DNA of 6,789 nt from Mucilaginibacter sp. (GTDB lineage Bacteria > Bacteroidota > Bacteroidia > Sphingobacteriales > Sphingobacteriaceae), in assembly GCA_025934475.1 (NCBI GenBank), contig JAICXZ010000178.1, positions 1-6,789 of the forward strand, read 5' to 3'. Below the pieces are notes generated by a model. That model worked only from the letters and a program-made list of their open reading frames with translations. It did no database searches and was not told the origin of the DNA. Positions 1 to 5,659 of this stretch are shown one piece after another. The translations under genes and the position numbers were made by a program. The stretch's first letter is position 1. Each line of letters opens with the position of its first letter.

Positions 1-458
1 AGCAACTTTCTGAAGATGTCCGTTACGAGCTTCGCGAAGTGATCCAGAAAAAGGCACTTGCCTGGGCCGTGGGGTCATGCTGTAATAAAGAGATCGATGA
101 AATCAATATCCTGAATGCCTCTTTTTTGGCTATGCACCGAGCGGTTGAAAAATTGAGTATTAATCCACAGTTCCTTGTGATTGATGGCAATCGATTTAAT
201 AAATATCAGGACCTTCCTCATCAATGCATCGTAGAAGGTGACGGAAAATACCTGAACATCGCTGCCGCATCGATCCTGGCCAAGACTTACCGCGATGACT
301 ACATGAAGCAGATAGCGCTGGAACACCCTGAATACGACTGGCACAGCAATAAGGGCTATCCTACCAAAAAACATCGGGAAATCGTACTAAAGATAGGTTT
401 TACACCCTATCACCGTATTACTTTCCAGGTTAGCGAGCCACAGCCGGGTAATTTCTGA
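1..458 (+). CDS. rnhB: Ribonuclease HII, 5'-truncated by window edge
   Basis: RNase HII cleaves the RNA strand of RNA-DNA hybrids and removes misincorporated ribonucleotides in the cytoplasm. The frame is open from base 3 and gives 151 residues before TGA. The family is about 200 residues, so roughly the first 50, including the DEAGRG-type motif with the first two catalytic acids, lie outside the window. The visible part starts at the conserved LSE segment and then shows EIDEINILNAS, LVIDGNRF (third catalytic Asp, residue 61 of the visible part), EGDGKY (fourth catalytic Asp, residue 80), AAASILAK, and the C-terminal GYPTKKH and YHRITF blocks. The GTG at base 39 is not the start, because conserved family sequence runs upstream of it in the same frame. 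The fragment appears intact, and I infer a normal functional gene. Confidence 0.95.
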   Translation, partial: QLSEDVRYELREVIQKKALAWAVGSCCNKEIDEINILNASFLAMHRAVEKLSINPQFLVIDGNRFNKYQDLPHQCIVEGDGKYLNIAAASILAKTYRDDYMKQIALEHPEYDWHSNKGYPTKKHREIVLKIGFTPYHRITFQVSEPQPGNF

Positions 459-466
459 AACTTATC

Positions 467-497
467 TTTGAAGCCGAACTTCTGGTTTATACATTTG
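467..497 (+). promoter_or_regulatory. Bacteroidota-type promoter for the glycosyltransferase gene
   Basis: A TTTG at 467-470 is followed after exactly 19 bases by TACATTTG at 490-497. This matches both boxes of the published Bacteroidota consensus (TTTG, about 19-21 bases, TAnnTTTG). Transcription would start around 503-505, leaving a leader of about 12 bases before the GTG at 517. A second TAnnTTTG match, TATCTTTG at 463-470, overlaps the -33 box but has no partner upstream. The call rests on motif and spacing only. Confidence 0.7.
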
Positions 498-516
498 TTT
501 AAACCGGCAATCAGCT

Positions 517-1719
517 GTGAAAATTCTCATACTAACCCATCGTGTACCGTTCCCTCAAAATGGAGGCTACCCTATTGTGGTATCCAATACCATCAAAGGG
601 TTGGTTGATATGGGCCACGAGGTGTCACTGGTTTCACTCAATGCGAGGAAGAGTCACCACCATCACGATGACGAGCATCCGGATGAATTGCTCAAAAGTA
701 TCAACTACCGATCCTACGATATCGATATCAGCATGTCGCTGGTTGAGGGTTTCCTGACCACGTTTAATAAAAATGCCTTCAACGTGGATCGTTATTACAA
801 TGCCGATTTCGAACGGCTGCTTATTGGCGAGGTTCGCAATAACGGTTACGACATTATCCAGTTCGAAGGCCTGTTTGTTGCGCCTTATGCTGATGCCGTT
901 CGGCGCAACTGCAAATCAAAACTGGTTTACCGGGCGCACAATATCGAGTACCAGGTATGGGAGCGGCTGGCACACCAGAAAAGTGATCCGCTAAAGAAGT
1001 TTTATCTGGGTTTGATGTCGCGTCGTATCAAAAAGTACGAAATCAACCAGTTGAATAAATTTGACGCAATAGCGGCATTCACCGCGCAGGATCAGATTAC
1101 GATTTTAGGATACGGTATTAGAATACCCGTGGAAATTGTGCCTGTTGGGGTCGACCTATCGCATTACAAACCCGATTTCAGCAGGACCGAATTCCCGAGC
1201 CTGTTTTTTCTGGGCTCGCTGGACTGGACACCCAACCGCGAGGGTATCGAATGGTTTTTGCATGCTTTTCACAGTGATATAGAGAATGATGGATTACCCG
1301 TAAAGTTCTACGTAGCAGGCAATGATATCCCCGAAGAGTTTGATGATTATGAGGTGATGAATAAGATATTCATCCAGGGCGAGGTAGATAATGCCCTGGA
1401 GTTTGTGAATAGCAAAGCCATTATGATCGTTCCGCTGTTATCCGGCGGCGGTATGAGAGTTAAGATAGTTGAAGGTATGGCCATGCAGAAATGCATCATC
1501 TCCACAACCCTTGGCGCCGAAGGCATAAACTACAAGAATGGCGTAAACATCTTAATAGCCAACACGCAAGATGAGTTTTATAAAGCCATCAAACGCTGCA
1601 TAGCCGACGAAGATTATTGCAAAGCTGTAGGCGCCAATGCCCGCAGGCTGATCGAAGATCAGCACGACGCTATCAAGGTAACGACGAAGCTAGTGGAGCT
1701 GTTCAATGGTTTACTTTAG
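517..1719 (+). CDS. Glycosyltransferase family 4 (GT-B fold)
   Basis: This is a 400-residue retaining GT4-type glycosyltransferase, predicted to transfer a sugar from an activated donor to a glycan or lipid acceptor at the cytoplasmic face of the membrane. Donor and acceptor cannot be read from the sequence. The N-terminal Rossmann domain opens with MKILILTHRVPFPQNGG, typical of this family. It is followed by RAHNIEYQVW (139-148), the linker to the second domain GSLDWTPNREG (233-243), FYVAG (264-268), and the donor-binding block SGGGMRVKIVEGMA (309-322) with its conserved Glu319, then STTLGAEGI (329-337). There is no transmembrane segment. The GTG start at 517 is chosen because the family N-terminus begins there and a promoter lies just upstream. 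A His/Asp-rich stretch, HHHHDDEH (47-54), is unusual. There are no other sugar genes beside it, so it is not visibly part of a polysaccharide cluster. Confidence 0.88.
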   Translation: MKILILTHRVPFPQNGGYPIVVSNTIKGLVDMGHEVSLVSLNARKSHHHHDDEHPDELLKSINYRSYDIDISMSLVEGFLTTFNKNAFNVDRYYNADFERLLIGEVRNNGYDIIQFEGLFVAPYADAVRRNCKSKLVYRAHNIEYQVWERLAHQKSDPLKKFYLGLMSRRIKKYEINQLNKFDAIAAFTAQDQITILGYGIRIPVEIVPVGVDLSHYKPDFSRTEFPSLFFLGSLDWTPNREGIEWFLHAFHSDIENDGLPVKFYVAGNDIPEEFDDYEVMNKIFIQGEVDNALEFVNSKAIMIVPLLSGGGMRVKIVEGMAMQKCIISTTLGAEGINYKNGVNILIANTQDEFYKAIKRCIADEDYCKAVGANARRLIEDQHDAIKVTTKLVELFNGLL

Positions 1720-1818
1720 TTGTAAAGGTTGTAGTTGTTGTCCGAAGAACTCCTATGGAGAAGCGGTTTGGTCATTGCAACTTTTTTAACTTTTATAACC
1801 CTTTTAACTCTTACAACC
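1719..1818. repeat. Inverted array of 9-base GTT-N6 tandem units upstream of gcvT
   Basis: The gap between the glycosyltransferase stop and gcvT is largely made of degenerate nonamers. On the + strand from 1719 they read GTTGTAAAG, GTTGTAGTT, GTTGTCCGA. From 1779 the opposite orientation appears: AACTTTTTT, AACTTTTAT, AACCCTTTT, AACTCTTAC, then AACC. The outermost units pair exactly over 7 bases (GTTGTAA at 1719-1725 with TTACAAC at 1811-1817), and pairing further in is imperfect. The middle (1746-1778) is unrelated sequence. No function is known to me. It resembles the array on the other side of gcvT in design but not in unit sequence. Confidence 0.6.
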
Positions 1819-1833
1819 AAATCACTACTTTTG
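1802..1833 (+). promoter_or_regulatory. Probable gcvT promoter
   Basis: TACTTTTG at 1826-1833 matches the Bacteroidota -7 box TAnnTTTG exactly. The -33 position holds TTTT (1802-1805), a one-base departure from TTTG, with 20 bases between. The start of transcription would fall around 1840, giving a leader of about 10 bases before the ATG at 1850. The weak upstream box lies inside the last units of the nonamer array. Confidence 0.5.
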
Positions 1834-1849
1834 CCCCGACTGAACTGAT

Positions 1850-2929
1850 ATGAAAACTACCGCTTTAACCGAGAAGCACATCGGGCTGGGCGCCAAGATG
1901 GTGCCTTTCGCCGGCTACAATATGCCGGTGCAATACGCAGGGATAAATGCCGAGCACGAAACCGTGCGAAAAGGCGTAGGCGTATTTGATGTGAGCCACA
2001 TGGGCGAGTTTATACTCAAAGGTGAAAAATCGCTTGATTTGATCCAGCGCGTTACCAGTAACGATGCATCCAAGTTGTACAATGGCAAGGTGCAGTACTC
2101 CTGTCTGCCCAACGAAGATGGTGGTATCGTTGACGATCTGCTGGTTTACCGCATCGATGATAAAACCTACATGCTGGTGGTAAACGCCTCCAACATAGAA
2201 AAGGATTGGAACTGGATATCGAAGTTCAATACCGAAGGGGTTGATATGAAAGATATTTCAGACAGGACCTCGCTGCTGGCGGTTCAAGGTCCGAAGGCGG
2301 CGGAAGCTTTGCAAAGCCTGACTGATATCGACCTGGGGACTATGGAATATTACACTTTTAAGAAGGGTAAGTTCGCCGGGGTTGATAATGTATTGGTATC
2401 GGCAACAGGGTACACTGGCGCTGGCGGTTTCGAGATCTATGTCGAAAACAGCAATGCGGAGCATATTTGGGATGCTGTTTTTAAAGCAGGCGAACCTTAT
2501 GGCATTAAGCCGATCGGTTTGGGTGCGCGCGATACACTGCGTCTTGAGATGGGTTTCTGCTTGTATGGTAACGACATCGATGATACCACATCGCCGTTGG
2601 AAGCGGGCTTGGGCTGGGTGACTAAATTCAGCAAAGAATTTACCAATTCGGCTGCATTGCAACAGCAAAAGCAGGAAGGTACAAAGCAAAAGCTGGTAGG
2701 TTTTGAAATGATAGACCGCGGTATCCCACGTCACGATTACGAGATAGTGGATGCTGATGGTAACAATATAGGCCGGGTAACTTCGGGAACCCAGTCGCCC
2801 TCGCTGCAGAAGGCTATAGGTATGGGTTATGTGAAGAATGAATTTGCCAAAGAGGGAACCGCGATATTTATCAATATCAGGGATAATAAAGTAAAAGCAC
2901 AGGTGGTAAAGCCGCCGTTTTATAAATAG
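1850..2929 (+). CDS. gcvT: Aminomethyltransferase (glycine cleavage T protein)
   Basis: The T protein of the glycine cleavage system takes the aminomethyl group from lipoyl-GcvH, passes the methylene to tetrahydrofolate and releases ammonia. At 359 residues it has the usual family length. Recognisable blocks are [14 protein letters not shown] (16-29), [11 protein letters not shown] (44-54), SNDASKL (70-76), [10 protein letters not shown] (91-100) with the Asp pair 95-96 that corresponds to the conserved catalytic Asp, [20 protein letters not shown], the folate-domain block [19 protein letters not shown], and the C-terminal [13 protein letters not shown]. The ATG at 1850 gives the expected N-terminus (TALTEKH) and is preceded by a promoter-like box. 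gcvH and gcvP are not in the window, which is common where the system is split. It ends with TAG, whose final G is the first base of the downstream repeat array. Confidence 0.97.
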   Translation: MKTTALTEKHIGLGAKMVPFAGYNMPVQYAGINAEHETVRKGVGVFDVSHMGEFILKGEKSLDLIQRVTSNDASKLYNGKVQYSCLPNEDGGIVDDLLVYRIDDKTYMLVVNASNIEKDWNWISKFNTEGVDMKDISDRTSLLAVQGPKAAEALQSLTDIDLGTMEYYTFKKGKFAGVDNVLVSATGYTGAGGFEIYVENSNAEHIWDAVFKAGEPYGIKPIGLGARDTLRLEMGFCLYGNDIDDTTSPLEAGLGWVTKFSKEFTNSAALQQQKQEGTKQKLVGFEMIDRGIPRHDYEIVDADGNNIGRVTSGTQSPSLQKAIGMGYVKNEFAKEGTAIFINIRDNKVKAQVVKPPFYK

Positions 2930-3013
2930 TCATTAGTCATTGGGTCATTAAGTCATTTTACATGACGACAAAAAACAATGACCCAATGACCTAATGACCC
3001 AATGACTAATGAC
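2929..3013. repeat. Long inverted repeat built from GTCATT-N1-2 units
   Basis: Left arm units from 2929 on the + strand are GTCATTA, GTCATTGG, GTCATTAA, GTCATTTT. Read on the - strand from 3013, the right arm is GTCATTA, GTCATTGG, GTCATTAG, GTCATTGG, GTCATTGT. Bases 2929-2957 pair with 2985-3013 over 29 positions with a single mismatch (2951/2991); the outer 22 are perfect. The loop is 27 bases (2958-2984) and includes AAAAAA. The stem begins on the last base of the gcvT stop and ends in the second codon of comB, so it fills the whole gap and contains the comB ATG. No U-run follows the stem, so it does not look like a standard intrinsic terminator. Its function is unknown. Confidence 0.85.
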
Positions 3014-3725
3014 CAACAATCTCCACGTCTGCCTATCCCCCGCATTGATCCCGCTTTACCAGGTTGAGGATTATATTGTGGTTATCATCGATATTTTCAG
3101 GGCGACATCTTCTATCTGCTATGGCATCGATAATGGTGCTGAAGCCATTATACCAGTTTCGGAAGTTGAAGAATGTGCCGCGTACCGCGAAATGGGGCTG
3201 GCTTACCTGCTCGCGGCAGAGCGCAATGGCGAGGTGGTACCCGGCTTTGATTTCGGTAATTCGCCATTCTCTTATACCAGGGAAAAGGTATCAGGTAAAA
3301 CGGTTGTGTTAACTACCACTAATGGTACACATGCACTTCATCTGTCGCGCAGCGCAAAAAAAATTGTTATTGGTTCTTTCCTTAACCTGACCGCTTTGAG
3401 CAGCTGGCTCAAAACACAAAATGACAATATCCTGCTGGTTTGCGCTGGTTGGAAAAATAACTTCAACCTCGAGGATACTATTTTTGCGGGCGCTGTGATC
3501 GAACAGCTCAAAGGCCGCGATTTCGTTCTGGATGATCCAGCCATCGCGGCCAGCGATCTTTATCAACTGGCGAAAGATGATCTTTCCGGTTACCTGGCCA
3601 AAACATCACACAGCGAACGTCTCAAAAAGCTGGGAATCGAAAAGGATATTGCATTTTGCCTGAACGTGGATATTACTACCTCAATCCCCGTGCTACAGGG
3701 TGAGAAGCTGATCAAGCTGAAATAA
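3009..3725 (+). CDS. comB: 2-phosphosulfolactate phosphatase family protein (ComB)
   Basis: ComB hydrolyses 2-phosphosulfolactate to sulfolactate in methanogen coenzyme M biosynthesis and is probably Mg2+-dependent. Homologues occur in many bacteria that do not make coenzyme M, where the real substrate is not established. The 238-residue protein shows the family blocks DIFRATSS (28-35), ERNGEVVPGFDFGNSP (71-86), TTNGT (103-107) and CAGWKNNFNLED (145-156). It has no signal peptide, so it is cytoplasmic. ATG at 3009 is the only reasonable start: an in-frame TGA sits at 3003-3005, and family similarity begins a few residues into the protein. That ATG lies inside the stem of the upstream inverted repeat. 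No separate promoter is visible, so the gene may be read through from gcvT. Its stop abuts the stop of the opposing DUF4349 gene. The family call is firm; the biochemical role here is open. Confidence 0.9.
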   Translation: MTNNLHVCLSPALIPLYQVEDYIVVIIDIFRATSSICYGIDNGAEAIIPVSEVEECAAYREMGLAYLLAAERNGEVVPGFDFGNSPFSYTREKVSGKTVVLTTTNGTHALHLSRSAKKIVIGSFLNLTALSSWLKTQNDNILLVCAGWKNNFNLEDTIFAGAVIEQLKGRDFVLDDPAIAASDLYQLAKDDLSGYLAKTSHSERLKKLGIEKDIAFCLNVDITTSIPVLQGEKLIKLK

Positions 3726-4685
3726 TTACTGCTGAACAGCTACCGCCTTTCTCCGTTTACGCCAGTTCCTTACTAGCACAAAACCGACAACAGCCAAGAT
3801 ATCAAGCGGCCAAAGTGAAATCAGGCCGTAAAACAAGGCCTGCATGATCGTCCAGCCCTCAGAAAAAGAAGCCGATAACTTATAACCTGCTCCGGTTCCC
3901 GTTTCGCGTTCGATCGCTTCAGTATAGAATGTAATATCCAGTGTACTGTAAGCAATTTGCTTGCTCATATAATTCAGTTGCCCCTGCTGCGATTCGATCT
4001 CGGTGCGCGTGTCGGTTATTTTGTCTTCAATGTCGAGGATATCCTTCATCCGCGATGCTTTTTTGAGCAAGCCGATATAAGTGGCCTCCAATATTTTTTG
4101 ATTATTTAGCCGGGTCTTTGTATCGATATAGTCCGTCGTTACATCCGAGACACTGATATGTTTGTAATCGATCCTGGATGTGCCCGAAGAAACAGCTTCC
4201 ACGAATGCATCAAAATTTTTTGAAGGTATGCGGGCTTTGATATTATACGCCTTACGGCCGGAATCAGTGCTCAGGGACTGGTCATCTTCATCCGCGTAGC
4301 CGCCAAGCTTACTCAGCGTGTTCAGTAATGTTTTTCTTGTTGCAGCAATATTTTTAGCCTCGAAGCGGATATCGCCTTGTTTGATGATCTTCTTGGAAGT
4401 GTCCTGAACTGTTGTGCTGGGTGGAAGGGCGGCTTTAGCTATATGGTCATCGGTGTTGTTTTGCGGGTTTATATCCGCGTTTGGATCAGCATTTTTTTCT
4501 TCGGCGATTCCATCGGTCACTTCTTTGTCGGCTTTAACCGGCTGGGGAGCGAATTTTATCTGGTTGAGTTTAGGAAATGCCGCTTTAGGCATTACAAGCG
4601 CCACCGCCTCCGTTTTTGCCTCATCTTTGTGTCGGCAGGAGCAAAATACCACTAGTGGTATGGCTAAGATCATGTAAGTTTTCAT
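3726..4685 (-). CDS. DUF4349 domain lipoprotein with C-terminal membrane helix
   Basis: This 319-residue envelope protein has unknown function. The N-terminus MKTYMILAIPLVVFCSC is a short lipoprotein signal with Cys17 as the likely acylated residue. A low-complexity, charged and Pro/Asn-rich linker follows (about 20-95). The DUF4349-like region then runs from about 99, with IKQGDIRFEA (101-110), DVTTDYIDTKTRL (181-193), and a probable coiled coil over about 189-242. A hydrophobic segment at about 282-304 ends in RNWRKRRK, as expected for a helix with a cytoplasmic basic tail. The protein would thus be held by lipid at one end and a helix at the other, which favours the inner membrane. It lies 95 bases downstream of the mazG-like gene on the same strand. 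I saw no TAnnTTTG box in that gap, so co-transcription is possible. Confidence 0.8.
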   Translation of the reverse strand: MKTYMILAIPLVVFCSCRHKDEAKTEAVALVMPKAAFPKLNQIKFAPQPVKADKEVTDGIAEEKNADPNADINPQNNTDDHIAKAALPPSTTVQDTSKKIIKQGDIRFEAKNIAATRKTLLNTLSKLGGYADEDDQSLSTDSGRKAYNIKARIPSKNFDAFVEAVSSGTSRIDYKHISVSDVTTDYIDTKTRLNNQKILEATYIGLLKKASRMKDILDIEDKITDTRTEIESQQGQLNYMSKQIAYSTLDITFYTEAIERETGTGAGYKLSASFSEGWTIMQALFYGLISLWPLDILAVVGFVLVRNWRKRRKAVAVQQ

Positions 4686-4740
4686 AATAAGGTCGTTTTG
4701 TTTACACTATAACGATGCAGCTTATTAGAAAATTACATAA

Positions 4741-4789
4741 AAACAGAATTTTATTTTAAAATTGGTTTTTAAACAGAATTTTATTTTAA
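4741..4789. repeat. 19-base direct repeat (30-base period) over the mazG stop
   Basis: AAACAGAATTTTATTTTAA occurs at 4741-4759 and again at 4771-4789, separated by 11 bases, so the period is 30. The second copy contains the last two sense codons and the stop codon of the mazG-like gene on the - strand; the first copy lies just beyond the gene. It looks like a tandem duplication of the gene's end. The first copy is also part of an all-A/T palindrome (AATTTTA, TTT, TAAAATT, 4747-4763), which may help slow or end transcription but has no G-C pairs in its stem. Confidence 0.75.
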
Positions 4790-5107
4790 CTTATCATTGT
4801 TTCGATGCCGTTCTGTATCGCGAATGCTCTTCTTTTGCAGGTTCTTTTCAAGCGCCTCAGTCAGGTCAACTCCCGTTTGATTGGCGAGGCAGATGAGCAC
4901 AAAAAGTACATCTGCCATTTCATCAGCCAGGTTCACTTCGGTGTCCGATTTTTTGAACGATTGCTCGCCGTATTGCCTCGCCATAATACGGGCAACTTCG
5001 CCAACCTCTTCCATCAGGATGGCGGTGTTGGTAAGCTCGTTAAAATAGCGGATGCCGGTGGTGTTGATCCAGTTGTCGACTAATTTCTGTGCCTCGCTGA
5101 TCTGCAT
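4781..5107 (-). CDS. MazG-like nucleotide pyrophosphohydrolase
   Basis: MazG-type enzymes hydrolyse nucleoside triphosphates, often non-canonical ones, to monophosphate and pyrophosphate using Mg2+. The product has 108 residues, the size of a single-domain MazG-like protein rather than the roughly 260-residue two-domain MazG of E. coli. The metal-binding pattern is complete: MEEVGE with Glu33, Glu34 and Glu37, followed by DEMAD with Glu63 and Asp66 (ExxD). The segment between them is short, and the C-terminal KKSIRDTERHR is typical of this subgroup. It follows dtd by 10 bases on the same strand, which suggests one transcript. Substrate preference cannot be read from sequence. I leave the symbol blank because it is not the full-length MazG. 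Confidence 0.88.
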   Translation of the reverse strand: MQISEAQKLVDNWINTTGIRYFNELTNTAILMEEVGEVARIMARQYGEQSFKKSDTEVNLADEMADVLFVLICLANQTGVDLTEALEKNLQKKSIRDTERHRNNDKLK

Positions 5108-5117
5108 ATATTTATCG

Positions 5118-5576
5118 TTAATGGTTATCCTTATCTTTAGTATCCATGATGATAGTTACAGGCCCGTCGTTTAGCAAACTAATCTTCATATCTGCGCCGA
5201 ATATTCCGGTAGCCACCTTTTTACCTGTGAGCCTTTGGAGTTCTTTGATCATATCCTCATACATCGGGATAGCCTTATCAGGTCTAGCCGCACGTATAAA
5301 CCCCGGGCGATTGCCTTTTTTGGTTTGAGCAAATAGGGTGAATTGCGAAATGAGTAGTATATCACCGTTTACGTCTGCCAGCGCCTTATTCATCAGTCCG
5401 TTTTCATCGCCGAAAATGCGCATCGAAGCGATCTTTTGCGCCAGCCATTGGAGGTCGTCGGTCGTATCGGCATCTTCCACGCCAAGCAATACGAGAAATC
5501 CGATCCCGATCTCGCCGGTAATTTTTCCGTCTACTTTGCAATTGGCCTGGGTTACTCGTTGGATTACTGCTCGCAT
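5118..5576 (-). CDS. dtd: D-aminoacyl-tRNA deacylase
   Basis: Dtd removes D-amino acids (and glycine from mischarged tRNA-Ala) from tRNA in the cytoplasm, a proofreading step that keeps protein synthesis homochiral. The protein is 152 residues, close to the family's usual 145-150. It starts with the hallmark MRAVIQRVTQANC and carries the two active-site signatures SQFTLFA (77-83, with Thr80) and NDGPVT (136-141, containing the Gly-cis-Pro pair 138-139). Also present is NRPGFIRAARPD (89-100). The start is fixed by the family N-terminus. It lies 10 bases upstream of the mazG-like gene. No good - strand TAnnTTTG box was found before it; the closest, TTATTTTG (5609-5602), has one mismatch and no -33 partner. 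Confidence 0.97.
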   Translation of the reverse strand: MRAVIQRVTQANCKVDGKITGEIGIGFLVLLGVEDADTTDDLQWLAQKIASMRIFGDENGLMNKALADVNGDILLISQFTLFAQTKKGNRPGFIRAARPDKAIPMYEDMIKELQRLTGKKVATGIFGADMKISLLNDGPVTIIMDTKDKDNH

Positions 5577-5619
5577 GGCTGTCTCGAATTTTAAACATCG
5601 GCAAAATAAACGAAATATG

Positions 5620-5627
5620 TATATTTG
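5620..5627 (+). promoter_or_regulatory. Candidate -7 box for the repeat lipoprotein gene
   Basis: TATATTTG matches TAnnTTTG exactly and stands 32 bases before the ATG at 5660, giving a leader of about 25 bases. No TTTG or TTG is found at the expected distance upstream, so this is half a promoter by motif. It lies in the 83-base divergent gap between dtd and the lipoprotein gene. Confidence 0.4.
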
Positions 5628-5659
5628 AGTATATCTGATAAGCCTTAGTTCATATTTTC

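Noticed and set aside
75..374. 99-codon open frame on the - strand inside rnhB
   Set aside because: It lies wholly opposite conserved RNase HII sequence and resembles no protein family; it is a shadow.
1617..1853. Open frame linking the glycosyltransferase end and gcvT start on the + strand
   Set aside because: It reads out of frame through the end of a conserved gene and then through the nonamer array; the composition is repeat-driven and there is no family signal.
2258..2734. 158-codon open frame on the - strand inside gcvT
   Set aside because: It is antisense to the conserved GcvT core, with no start context or family resemblance.
2929..3013. Inverted repeat as an intrinsic terminator for gcvT
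   Set aside because: The stem is very long and A/T-balanced, and it is followed by comB coding sequence rather than a T-run.
2929..3013. CRISPR-like array
   Set aside because: Units are 7-8 bases, contiguous, and inverted between arms; there are no spacers and no cas genes.
3715..3741. AGCTG/CAGCT pairing across the comB-DUF4349 junction as a bidirectional terminator
   Set aside because: It has only five pairs around a 17-base loop and no T-run on either side.
4377..4677. Two overlapping + strand frames opposite the start of the DUF4349 gene
   Set aside because: Hydrophobic-looking products arise from the complement of the charged linker and signal peptide; they are shadows.
5602..5609. 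- strand TTATTTTG as a dtd promoter
   Set aside because: It has one mismatch to TAnnTTTG in an invariant position and no -33 box at the proper distance.
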